64,000 bases of DNA from Nocardioides sp. W7 (GTDB taxonomy: Bacteria > Actinomycetota > Actinomycetes > Propionibacteriales > Nocardioidaceae), in assembly GCF_022919075.1 (NCBI RefSeq), contig NZ_CP095078.1, positions 4,154,001 to 4,218,000 on the forward strand. Reading direction: 5' to 3'. Position 1 is the first letter of the stretch; each line of letters starts with the position of its first letter. The position numbers and the translations under genes are program-made. Of this stretch, positions 29,148 to 37,255 are shown piece after piece. The notes beneath the pieces are model-generated. The model was not told where the DNA came from. It saw only the letters and a program-made list of their open reading frames with translations, and searched no databases.

Positions 29148-30434
29148 TCACCGGGCGAACAGCGGCACCTCCCCCGCCGCCGACAGCTGGGACTCCACGA
29201 CGCAGGCCCCGGTGCCGAGCGTGCAGGTCCGCAGCTCCCAGGAGCCGGAGGCCGAGCGCCGCCCGAACTCCTCGTCGTCGGCCGCCCGCTCGGGGACCGC
29301 GACGACCAGCACCACCCGTCCGTCGCGCACGAGCGTCGCCGCGACGTCCCGCTCGCCCGGGCGCAGGCCCGTCGCCGCGGTACCGCCGAGGAGGTCGAGG
29401 ACGACGGGCTGCCCCACGACCGAGTCCACCAGCGCGAACCGCCCGTCCGGCGAGAGCATCCCGCCCTGGCCGTCGCCGACGTACGACGGCCGCCCACCCG
29501 GTCCCTGCAGCCGCACCCTGCCGTCGCCGGACTGGTAGAGCCGGGCGCCCGCCCGGATGTCGAGCAGCGGCAGGCCCGAGACCCGGACCGGGTCCCGGCC
29601 CGGCGAGAAGGCCGCGGTGCCGGCCCTGTCGGTGAAGAAGAGCCTCCCCCCGTCGATGGCCACCGGCTCCAGCCCAGACCCGGCCGTCCGGCCGACCTCG
29701 CCTCCGGCGTCGAGGTCGTGGAGGACCAGGCCGCCGTCCTCCTCACGCCACGCGACGAGCCGGCCGCCGCTCGACGCGACGACCGGAGACCGCGGATCCG
29801 CCCACCCCAGCCGGAGGCGCCGGCCGGCGTCGTCGACCTGGACCACCGCACCGTCCCCGGCCACGTAGACGGCGCCACCGCCCACCGCGGCAAGCGCGCG
29901 CACCGCACCGAGCACCACCACGACGTCGCGCAGTCGCAGCACCCCATTGGCGTACCAGACCGCGTCGACGAGCGCCGGCGCCCGCTGGACCGGCACCGGC
30001 GGCAGGACGTCGTACGAGTCCTCGTCGCGCGCGGTCCACACGACGGCGGCTGCGGCCGCGACGAGCACCACGACCAGGAGGGCGGCCAGGAAGCGGGTCG
30101 CGGGCCGGCGCCGGCGGTGGGTGACCAGGTCGTCCAGCACGTCGGCGACCTGCCACTCGTCGAGACCCGCCACCTCGGTGAGGACCTCGCCCACCCGGCT
30201 CTGCCACCCGGTCGAGCGGCGCCGGTCCTCCCAGGTCGCGAGCAGGGTCCCCAGGAACACGACGTCGACGTCGTCCTCGCGGATCGAGCGCGCCCAACCG
30301 CGGCGGCAGCGTCCGATCGCCTCGCGCACGACGCCGGGCACCAGGAAGCGCGGACAGTCCAGCCGCAGCAGGACCTCCTGCAGCACGGGCGCGCGCGCTG
30401 CGGCGTAGGTGTCGAGGTCGTCGTCCGCCGCCAC
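29148..30434 (-). CDS. Membrane-anchored protein with beta-propeller-like outer domain, unknown function
   Basis: 428 residues. The first 110 residues are cytoplasmic and helical, with an Arg-rich stretch (THRRRRPATR). One membrane helix follows (FLAALLVVVLVAAAAAVVW, about 117-135). The remainder consists of repeated beta units such as LVAWREEDGGLVLHDLDAGG and LFFTDRAGTAAFSPG that resemble WD40/propeller blades. Paired cysteines near the C-terminus (CTLGTGACVV) could form a disulfide outside the cell. I do not recognise a named family. Confidence 0.65.
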   Translation of the reverse strand: MAADDDLDTYAAARAPVLQEVLLRLDCPRFLVPGVVREAIGRCRRGWARSIREDDVDVVFLGTLLATWEDRRRSTGWQSRVGEVLTEVAGLDEWQVADVLDDLVTHRRRRPATRFLAALLVVVLVAAAAAVVWTARDEDSYDVLPPVPVQRAPALVDAVWYANGVLRLRDVVVVLGAVRALAAVGGGAVYVAGDGAVVQVDDAGRRLRLGWADPRSPVVASSGGRLVAWREEDGGLVLHDLDAGGEVGRTAGSGLEPVAIDGGRLFFTDRAGTAAFSPGRDPVRVSGLPLLDIRAGARLYQSGDGRVRLQGPGGRPSYVGDGQGGMLSPDGRFALVDSVVGQPVVLDLLGGTAATGLRPGERDVAATLVRDGRVVLVVAVPERAADDEEFGRRSASGSWELRTCTLGTGACVVESQLSAAGEVPLFAR

Positions 30435-30514
30435 CCGTCCGCCTCAGGACGTCCCGGCGAGGGCGTGCGGCCGGAGCTGCGAGACGGGCGCCGGCAGCTC
30501 CATGACCGCCTCCG

Positions 30515-30772
30515 TCAGGCGTGCAGTGACATCGGGCCGTAGACCCGGCGGTCGAGGTCGAAGAGTGTCACCGCGTCGACCCCCTCGCCGGCCAGCTCCG
30601 ACCAGGTCTCGCCGACCCAGGACTCGGCGTCGGCCTGGCTGGGGAAGCGCTGGTCGGCGAGCTCCCCCTCGACGACGACCTCGGCGCCGGTGGCGTTCTC
30701 GAGGCGCCAGCGCCAGGGGTGCTCGGCGGGGGTCGGCTGGCGGAAGGTGTGCGGCTGGTCGGGGAGGTTCAC
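30515..30772 (-). CDS. Small conserved-looking hypothetical protein
   Basis: 85 residues, soluble and acidic, with Trp-rich parts (HPWRWRLENATG, AESWVGETWSEL). It begins 4 nt after the gcvT stop, so it probably shares that transcript. The length and pattern resemble small actinobacterial proteins of unknown function. No motif suggests an activity. Confidence 0.6.
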   Translation of the reverse strand: MNLPDQPHTFRQPTPAEHPWRWRLENATGAEVVVEGELADQRFPSQADAESWVGETWSELAGEGVDAVTLFDLDRRVYGPMSLHA

Positions 30773-30776
30773 GTGG

Positions 30777-31901
30777 TCAGTCCTCTCGCACGGACGGGTC
30801 GACGAACGGCGGCTTGGTGAGCTGGAAGATCTCGCGGCGTCCCCGGATGTCGACGCCGACCTCGGCGTCCTCGGCGACGAACGACGGCAGCAGGGCCAGC
30901 CCCACGCCCTTGCGCAGGGTCGGCGAGAACGTCCCCGAGGTGATCTCGCCGAGCAGTACGTCGGCGGTCAGCGACACCGTCATGTGCGGGCGCGGGATGC
31001 CGCGACCGGTGGCGACCAGGCCGCGGAGCACTCGCGTCGGACCCTCGGCCTTCTCGGCGACGAGGACGTCGCGACCCCAGAACGCGTCCTTCTTCCACCC
31101 GACCGCCCAGCCGAGGCGGGCCTCGTTGGGGGTGACGTCGAGGGAGATGTCCTGACCGTGGAGCGGGTAGCCCATCTCGGTGCGCAGGGTGTCGCGCGCG
31201 CCGAGGCCGCAGGCCACCATCCCGTGCGGCTCGCCCGCCGCCATCAGCGCGTCCCACAGCGGCTCGGCGACCGCGACCGGAGCCACCAGCTCGTAGCCGC
31301 GCTCGCCGGTGTAGCCGGTGCGGCAGACCACGACCGTGGCGCCCTCGAACGGCGTCTCGGCGAACGACATGTACTCGTGCCCGACGGGCAGCCCGACCGC
31401 GGCCAGCACCTCGTCGCTGAACCGGCCCTGGACGGCGAGCACCACGTGGTCGCGGTGCTCGTCGGTCACGCTCACGCCGTCGGGAGCCGCGGACTCCAGG
31501 CGGCGCACCACCTCGGCGGTGTTGGCGGCGTTGGGGACCAGCAGCACCCGCTCGTCGTCGTGCCAGTAGACGATCAGGTCGTCGACGATCCCGCCGGTCT
31601 CGTCGTCGCAGCACAGGGTGTACTGCGCCTTGCCCGGCCGGATCTTGGCCAGCGAGTTGGTCAGCGTCGCGTCGACGTACGCCGCCGCCCCGGGCCCGGA
31701 CACCGTCGCCTTGCCCAGGTGGCTCACGTCGAAGACGCCGACGCCCTCCCGCACGGCCGTGTGCTCCTTGACCACCCCGGTCGGGTACTCCAACGGCATC
31801 GTCCAGCCCCCGAACTCGGCGAACTTCGCACCGAGCGCGACGTGCCGCTCGTGCAGTGGCGAGCGGATCAGAGCGGGGTCATCGGCTGCCTGGTCGACCA
31901 T
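30777..31901 (-). CDS. gcvT: Aminomethyltransferase, glycine cleavage system T protein
   Basis: 374 residues. Family stretches: HVALGAKFAEFGGWTMPLEY, VGVFDVSHLGKATVSGPGAA, GYTGERGYELVAP and the C-terminal barrel (LRKGVGLALLPSF). It takes the aminomethyl group from the H protein and yields methylene-tetrahydrofolate and ammonia. No other gcv gene is nearby. TAGGTT (31909-31914) lies 7 nt before the ATG, giving a leaderless start; the promoter region is only 40 nt and is shared with pepA. I saw no glycine riboswitch. Confidence 0.95.
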   Translation of the reverse strand: MVDQAADDPALIRSPLHERHVALGAKFAEFGGWTMPLEYPTGVVKEHTAVREGVGVFDVSHLGKATVSGPGAAAYVDATLTNSLAKIRPGKAQYTLCCDDETGGIVDDLIVYWHDDERVLLVPNAANTAEVVRRLESAAPDGVSVTDEHRDHVVLAVQGRFSDEVLAAVGLPVGHEYMSFAETPFEGATVVVCRTGYTGERGYELVAPVAVAEPLWDALMAAGEPHGMVACGLGARDTLRTEMGYPLHGQDISLDVTPNEARLGWAVGWKKDAFWGRDVLVAEKAEGPTRVLRGLVATGRGIPRPHMTVSLTADVLLGEITSGTFSPTLRKGVGLALLPSFVAEDAEVGVDIRGRREIFQLTKPPFVDPSVRED

Positions 31902-31929
31902 GGCCCGGAACCTACCCCAGCGTCCCGAC

Positions 31930-31935
31930 TATCCT
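31930..31935 (+). promoter_or_regulatory. -10 box TATCCT of pepA, leaderless
   Basis: TATCCT ends 6 nt before the ATG at 31942. The opposing box for gcvT (TAGGTT on the minus strand) is 15 nt away, so the two promoters nearly touch. Confidence 0.5.
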
Positions 31936-31941
31936 GCGTCG

Positions 31942-33444
31942 ATGACCTCGTACACGCTGCGCAACGCCAGCCCCGCCAAGACCCGAGCGGACGCGGTGGT
32001 CGTCGGTGTCGTCCAGGGCGCGAAGGGCGTCGAGCTGGCGGCCGGTGGCGACGACGTCGCGAAGGCCTACGGCCGCAAGCTCCGGCCGCTGCTCGCGACG
32101 CTGGGGGTCGCGGGCAAGCCGGGCGAGGTCGTGAAGGTGCCCACCTCCGGCGTCCTCTCGACCCCGCTGCTGGTGCTGGTCGGCCTCGGCAAGGAGCCCA
32201 CCCCCGCAGCCGTACGACGGGCTGCCGGCGCGGCCGCCCGCGCCGTCACCAACTCGGCCTCCGTGGCCGTCGCGCTGCCCGCCGACACCGCCGAGCTGGT
32301 GCGGGCCGCGACCGAGGGCTGGATCCTCGGCGGCTACACCTTCACGGCGTACAAGAAGGACGCGAAGCGGGAGACGCCCGGGGAGGTCGTGGTGCTCAGC
32401 CCGGCGGCCCGGCGCAAGGAGGTCGGGGCCGCCTTCGAGCAGGCCCAGCTCGTGGCCGGAGCCGTGGCCGCCACCCGCGACTGGGTGAACACCCCGCCCG
32501 GCGACCTGACTCCCCCGGCCTTCGCGGACGCCGTCGTCGCCGCCGGCAAGGAGTTGTCGAAGGGCCGGGGCGCCCCCAAGGTCAAGGTCACCGTCCGCGA
32601 CGAGCACGAGCTCGCCGAGCTCGGCTGCGGTGGCATCCTCGGCGTCGGCCAGGGCTCCGCTGCCCCGCCCCGCCTGGTCGAGCTGACCTACGCGCCCCGC
32701 GGCGCCAAGCAGCACCTCGCGCTGGTCGGCAAGGGCATCACCTTCGACTCCGGCGGCCTGACCATCAAGCCGGCCGCGAGCATGCACGAGATGAAGTCCG
32801 ACATGGCCGGCGCCGCTGCGGTCGTGCAGGCGACGTTCGCCATCGCCGCCCTCGGGCTGCCGATCAAGGTCAGCACCTTCGTCCCGATGGCCGAGAACAT
32901 GGTCTCCGGGGGCGCGGTGCGACCCGGCGACGTCCTGACGATGTACGGCGGCACCACCGTCGAGGTGCTCAACACCGACGCGGAGGGTCGGCTGGTCCTG
33001 GGCGACGCGCTGCTGCGCGCGACCGAGTCCCAGCCCGACGTGATCCTGGACGTCGCCACCCTCACCGGCCACATGGTCGTCGCGCTCGGTGACAAGGTGG
33101 CCGGCGTGATGGGCTCCGACGAGGTCGTCGAGCAGGTCCTCGCCGCCGGCCGCAGCGCCGGCGAGGAGCTGTGGCCGATGCCGATCCCCGAGGGCATGGA
33201 CGAGCGCATCCACAGCAGCAAGGTCGCCGACCTCGCTCAGCACGACTGGGTCCGCTGGGGCGGCGGCCTCTTCGCGGCGGCCTTCCTGCGCGAGTTCACC
33301 GCCGGCCTGCCGTGGGCCCACCTCGACATCGCGGGACCCGCATTCGCCTCGGGTGGCCCGACCGGTCACGTCACCGCCGGCGGCACCGGCTTCGCGGTGA
33401 CGACCCTGGTGGAGTACGCCCGGGCGATGAGCGCCGGCTCCTAG
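31942..33444 (+). CDS. pepA: Leucyl aminopeptidase
   Basis: 500 residues, M17 family. The metal and active-site motifs are complete: GKGITFDSGGLTIKPAASMH, KSDMAGAAA and NTDAEGRLVLGDAL. The N-terminal macro-like domain occupies about 1-170. It is a cytoplasmic di-metal exopeptidase that removes N-terminal residues during peptide turnover. Start ATG at 31942; a longer in-frame extension would run into gcvT. Position upstream of lpd-sucB matches the order seen in other actinobacteria such as Streptomyces. Confidence 0.95.
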   Translation: MTSYTLRNASPAKTRADAVVVGVVQGAKGVELAAGGDDVAKAYGRKLRPLLATLGVAGKPGEVVKVPTSGVLSTPLLVLVGLGKEPTPAAVRRAAGAAARAVTNSASVAVALPADTAELVRAATEGWILGGYTFTAYKKDAKRETPGEVVVLSPAARRKEVGAAFEQAQLVAGAVAATRDWVNTPPGDLTPPAFADAVVAAGKELSKGRGAPKVKVTVRDEHELAELGCGGILGVGQGSAAPPRLVELTYAPRGAKQHLALVGKGITFDSGGLTIKPAASMHEMKSDMAGAAAVVQATFAIAALGLPIKVSTFVPMAENMVSGGAVRPGDVLTMYGGTTVEVLNTDAEGRLVLGDALLRATESQPDVILDVATLTGHMVVALGDKVAGVMGSDEVVEQVLAAGRSAGEELWPMPIPEGMDERIHSSKVADLAQHDWVRWGGGLFAAAFLREFTAGLPWAHLDIAGPAFASGGPTGHVTAGGTGFAVTTLVEYARAMSAGS

Positions 33445-33446
33445 GA

Positions 33447-33818
33447 CTAGAGACCCTGCTGGCGCTGCTGGAGCTTCTGCCGGCGGTTGTAGTCACGCAT
33501 CCGCTGCGGGATGCCGACGACCGCGGCGTCGTACGACGGCACCTGGTAGGTGTTGCAGAACTTGTGCGCCCAGGCCACCGACGGCACCCGCCGGCGCGTC
33601 CACTCGCCGTCGTGGGCGACGAGCAGCAGCGTCACGTCGCTGACCGCGGTCCGCGGCTCGACGAACCCCTCGACGCCACGACGGTCGGTCACCCACTGGT
33701 GCAGGTGGGTCTCGTCGACCTTGTCGGAGGCACGCACCTGCGTCGACCCGGTGCGGTAGCCGTCGCCGGCCGGCCTACTCATGCGCGTGCCGCGACGAAA
33801 GCGGTCCATCCAACCCAT
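33447..33818 (-). CDS. Conserved hypothetical protein between pepA and lpd
   Basis: 123 residues from ATG at 33818; a second in-frame ATG at 33782 would give about 111. It is basic and soluble (GWMDRFRRGTR at the start, MRDYNRRQKLQQRQQGL at the end) and has two conserved-looking blocks, ETHLHQWVTDRRGVEGFVEP and AWAHKFCNTYQVPSY. It is convergent with pepA, with stops 2 nt apart. I do not recognise a function. Confidence 0.65.
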   Translation of the reverse strand: MGWMDRFRRGTRMSRPAGDGYRTGSTQVRASDKVDETHLHQWVTDRRGVEGFVEPRTAVSDVTLLLVAHDGEWTRRRVPSVAWAHKFCNTYQVPSYDAAVVGIPQRMRDYNRRQKLQQRQQGL

Positions 33819-33951
33819 GGCCCCTAGTCTGCCCGGTCCACCCAGGTGTGCGCTCGGGACGGCAGGAATCCGGCCGGCGACCCGGTGTGGTTCCACCGGG
33901 CGGAAGTGCAAAGATGGTGCGGCGCTCTCGACGACCCACGGAAGGACCACG

Positions 33952-35358
33952 GTGGCCACCCCCGACGACAACGGCGACTCCGGCACCACCGGCTTCGACG
34001 TACTCGTCCTCGGCGCCGGCTCCGGCGGCTACGCCTGTGCGTTGCGCGCCGCTCAGCTCGGTCTCCGGGTCGGCCTCGTCGAGAAGGGGCCGCTCGGCGG
34101 CACCTGCCTGCACGTCGGGTGCATCCCCACCAAGGCGCTGCTGCACGCCGCGGAGGTCGCCGACAGCGCCCGCGACGCCGCGCAGTTCGGCGTCCGGGCG
34201 ACGTTCGAGGGCATCGACGTGGCGGCGGTGAACTCCTACAAGGACGGCGTGGTCAACCGGCTGTTCAAGGGGCTGGCCGGGCTCGTCAAGAGCCGCGGCA
34301 TCACCGTCATCGAGGGCGAGGGCCGGATGACCGGGCCGCGCGAGGTGACGGTGGGCGACACGACGTACTCCGGGCGCCACCTGGTGCTCGCCTCCGGCTC
34401 CTACTCTCGCTCCCTCCCCGGCCTCGAGATCGACGGCGAGCGGGTGATCACCTCCGAGCACGCGCTGCGGCTCGACCGGGTGCCCGCATCGGTCGTCGTC
34501 CTCGGCGGGGGTGTGATCGGTGCTGAGTTCGCCAGCGTGTGGCGCAGCTTCGGCGCCGAGGTCACCATCGTCGAGGCGCTCCCCCGGCTCGTCGCGGCCG
34601 AGGACGCCGACTCGTCGAAGGCGCTCGAGCGGGCCTTCCGCAAGCGCGGCATCGTCGTCCGCACCGGCACGCCCTTCGAGAGCGTGAAGACCACCGCCGA
34701 CAGGGTCGCGGTGGGCGTCGAGGGTGGCGACGTCATCGAGGCCGAGCTGCTGCTCGTCGCGGTCGGCCGCGGCCCGAGCACCGACGGCCTCGGGTACGCC
34801 GAGCAGGGCGTCGCGATGGAGCGCGGCTTCGTGCTCGCCGACGAGCGCTGCCGCACCAACCTCGACGGCGTCTACGCAGTGGGCGACATCGTCCCGGGTC
34901 TCCAGCTGGCCCAGCGCGGCTTCGCCCAGGGCATCTTCGTCGCCGAGGACATCGCCGGGCTCGAGCCGCAGCCGATCGACGAGGCCGGCATCCCCCGCGT
35001 GACCTACTCCCACCCCGAGCTGGCCTCCGTCGGCCTCACCGAGGCCGTCGCTGCGGAGACGTACGGCGCCGACGCCATCGAGACCCTCACCTACGATCTC
35101 GGCGGCAACGGCAAGAGCCAGATCCTGAAGACCCAGGGCTTCGTGAAGCTCGTACGCCGCACCGACGGCCCCGTCGTCGGCATCCACCTCGCCGGCGACC
35201 GGGTCGGCGAGCTCATCGGGGAGGCCCAGCTGATCTACGGCTGGGAGGGGTACCCCGAGGACGTGGCCCCGCTCGTGCACGCCCATCCCACCCAGAACGA
35301 GGCCCTCGGCGAGGCGCACCTCGCGCTCGCCGGCAAGCCGCTGCACGCCCACGCCTGA
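33952..35358 (+). CDS. lpd: Dihydrolipoyl dehydrogenase (E3)
   Basis: 468 residues from GTG at 33952 with GAAGGA upstream. The FAD-binding [14 protein letters not shown], the redox-active pair in [13 protein letters not shown] (about Cys52/Cys57), the NAD site [17 protein letters not shown] and the C-terminal active-site His-Pro-Thr ([12 protein letters not shown]) are all present. It reoxidises the lipoyl arm of the E2 encoded directly downstream. Confidence 0.95.
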   Translation: MATPDDNGDSGTTGFDVLVLGAGSGGYACALRAAQLGLRVGLVEKGPLGGTCLHVGCIPTKALLHAAEVADSARDAAQFGVRATFEGIDVAAVNSYKDGVVNRLFKGLAGLVKSRGITVIEGEGRMTGPREVTVGDTTYSGRHLVLASGSYSRSLPGLEIDGERVITSEHALRLDRVPASVVVLGGGVIGAEFASVWRSFGAEVTIVEALPRLVAAEDADSSKALERAFRKRGIVVRTGTPFESVKTTADRVAVGVEGGDVIEAELLLVAVGRGPSTDGLGYAEQGVAMERGFVLADERCRTNLDGVYAVGDIVPGLQLAQRGFAQGIFVAEDIAGLEPQPIDEAGIPRVTYSHPELASVGLTEAVAAETYGADAIETLTYDLGGNGKSQILKTQGFVKLVRRTDGPVVGIHLAGDRVGELIGEAQLIYGWEGYPEDVAPLVHAHPTQNEALGEAHLALAGKPLHAHA

Positions 35359-35395
35359 ACCCCATCTCCATTCACGAAGAGACGAAGGAACTCCA

Positions 35396-37228
35396 TTGGC
35401 CACCGAAGTCAACCTCCCAGCCCTCGGGGAGTCCGTCACCGAAGGCACCGTCACCCGCTGGCTCAAGCAGGTCGGTGACACGGTCGCGGTCGACGAGCCC
35501 CTGCTGGAGGTGTCCACCGACAAGGTCGACACCGAGATCCCCTCCCCGGTCGCCGGCACCCTGCTCGAGATCAAGGCCGAGGAGGACGACACCGTCGAGG
35601 TGGGCGCGATCCTCGCGGTGATCGGTGACGAGGGCGAGTCCTCGGGGAGCTCCGAGAGCGCCGCCGAGCCCGAGCCGGAGCAGGAGCCCGAGCCGCAGGA
35701 GGAGCCCGAGCAGGCCAAGGCCGAGGAGCCCGACGCCGCCCTGGAGCCCGCCCCCGCCGGCGAGGATGCCGAGAAGCCCGCCGCCGAGACGAAGCCGTCG
35801 GGCGGGTCCGGCACCGCCGTCACCCTGCCCGCGCTGGGCGAGTCCGTCACCGAGGGCACCGTCACCCGCTGGCTGAAGTCGGTAGGTGACGAGGTCGCGG
35901 TCGACGAGCCCCTGCTGGAGGTGTCCACCGACAAGGTCGACACCGAGATCCCCTCCCCGATCGCCGGCACCCTGCTGGAGATCAAGGCCGAGGAGGACGA
36001 GACGGTCGAGGTCGGCGCCGAGCTCGCGATCATCGGTTCCGCCGACGCCGCACCCGCGGCGAAGGAGCCCGAGCCGGAGCCCGAGCCCGAGCCCGAGCCC
36101 GAGCCGGAGCCCGAGCCGGAGCCGGAGCCGGAGCCCGAGCCCGAGCCCGAGCCCGAGCCGGAGCCCGAGCCGGAGCCGGAGCCGGAGCCCGCCCCGAAGG
36201 CGGAGGAGCCGAAGCCTGCGGCCCCGAAGGCGGAGGAGCCGAAGGCGGAGGAGCCGAAGCCGGAGGAGCCGAAGCCGGCCGCCCCCGCCGCGACGTCCGC
36301 TCCCTCCTCTGACGGCGGCGGCTACGTCACCCCCCTGGTCCGCAAGCTGGCCAGCCAGCACGACGTCGACCTGTCGTCGGTGTCCGGCACCGGCGTCGGC
36401 GGTCGGATCCGCAAGCAGGACGTCCTCGAGGCCGCCAAGGCCAAGGAGACACCGGCCGCACCGGCCGCCGCCCCCGCTGCTTCGTCCGCCTCGGCGCCGT
36501 CGGTCACCCCGTCGCCGCTGCGCGGCACGACCGAGAAGATCAGCCGGCTGCGCAAGATCATCTCCGAGCGGATGGTCGACTCGCTGCAGACGGCCGCCCA
36601 GCTCACCCAGGTGGTCGAGGTCGACGTCACCAACATCGCCCGGCTGCGCGAGGCCAAGAAGGCCGACTTCCTGGCCCGGGAGGGCGTCAAGCTGACGTAC
36701 CTGCCGTTCTTCAGCAAGGCGGCGATCGACACGCTCAAGGAGCACCCCAAGCTCAACGCGACGATCGACACCGACGCGGGCGAGATCACCTACTACGACC
36801 GCGAGAACATCGCCTTCGCCGTCGACACCGAGAAGGGTCTGCTGACCCCCGTCGTCAAGGACGCCGGCGACCTGTCGATCGCCGGCCTGGCGAAGAAGAT
36901 CGCCGACGTGGCCGAGCGGACCCGGACCAACAAGATCGGTCCCGACGAGCTCGGTGGCGGCACCTTCACGATCACCAACCTCGGCAGCTTCGGGGCGCTG
37001 TTCGACACCCCGATCATCAACAAGCCGCAGGTGGCGATCCTCGGTCCCGGCGCGGTCGTCAAGCGCCCGGTCGTGATCGACGACCCGAACCTCGGCGAGA
37101 CGATCGCGGTGCGCCACATGGTGTACCTGGCCCTGACCTACGACCACCGCCTGGTCGACGGCGCCGACGCGGGCCGCTTCCTGCGCGACGTCAAGAAGCG
37201 GCTGGAGGCCGGCGTCTTCGACGTCTGA
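35396..37228 (+). CDS. sucB: Dihydrolipoamide succinyltransferase, 2-oxoglutarate dehydrogenase E2
   Basis: 610 residues from TTG at 35396 (AAGGAA upstream). Two lipoyl domains, each with the lipoylated Lys in [12 protein letters not shown], occupy about 1-80 and 140-220. A linker of 21 Glu-Pro units follows, then more Pro/Ala/Glu linker. The E3-binding domain is [18 protein letters not shown] (about 310-345). The catalytic domain ends with [12 protein letters not shown], His near 583. It transfers succinyl to CoA in the TCA cycle. The E1 component is not in the window. The two lipoyl domains are nearly identical in DNA, indicating recent duplication or conversion. Confidence 0.94.
   Translation: MATEVNLPALGESVTEGTVTRWLKQVGDTVAVDEPLLEVSTDKVDTEIPSPVAGTLLEIKAEEDDTVEVGAILAVIGDEGESSGSSESAAEPEPEQEPEPQEEPEQAKAEEPDAALEPAPAGEDAEKPAAETKPSGGSGTAVTLPALGESVTEGTVTRWLKSVGDEVAVDEPLLEVSTDKVDTEIPSPIAGTLLEIKAEEDETVEVGAELAIIGSADAAPAAKEPEPEPEPEPEPEPEPEPEPEPEPEPEPEPEPEPEPEPEPEPAPKAEEPKPAAPKAEEPKAEEPKPEEPKPAAPAATSAPSSDGGGYVTPLVRKLASQHDVDLSSVSGTGVGGRIRKQDVLEAAKAKETPAAPAAAPAASSASAPSVTPSPLRGTTEKISRLRKIISERMVDSLQTAAQLTQVVEVDVTNIARLREAKKADFLAREGVKLTYLPFFSKAAIDTLKEHPKLNATIDTDAGEITYYDRENIAFAVDTEKGLLTPVVKDAGDLSIAGLAKKIADVAERTRTNKIGPDELGGGTFTITNLGSFGALFDTPIINKPQVAILGPGAVVKRPVVIDDPNLGETIAVRHMVYLALTYDHRLVDGADAGRFLRDVKKRLEAGVFDV
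36065..36190 (+). repeat. Glu-Pro dipeptide repeat in the sucB linker
   Basis: The 126 nt alternate GAG with CCC or CCG, about 21 EP units. It forms a stiff, charged linker between lipoyl and E3-binding domains. The 6-nt unit makes it prone to slippage. Confidence 0.85.
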
Positions 37229-37255
37229 TCCCGCCGACGGGTCACCCGTCAGGTC

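Noticed and set aside
31902-31941. Possible glycine riboswitch before gcvT
   Set aside because: Only 40 nt lie between gcvT and pepA, too short for the aptamer, and gcvT seems to be leaderless.
33775-36033. Long minus-strand open frame opposite lpd and sucB
   Set aside because: It arises from mirrored codons of the lipoyl domains and the Glu-Pro repeat.
36065-36190. Short tandem repeat array that might suggest a CRISPR or satellite
   Set aside because: There are no spacers; the repeat is a 6-nt Glu-Pro coding unit inside sucB.
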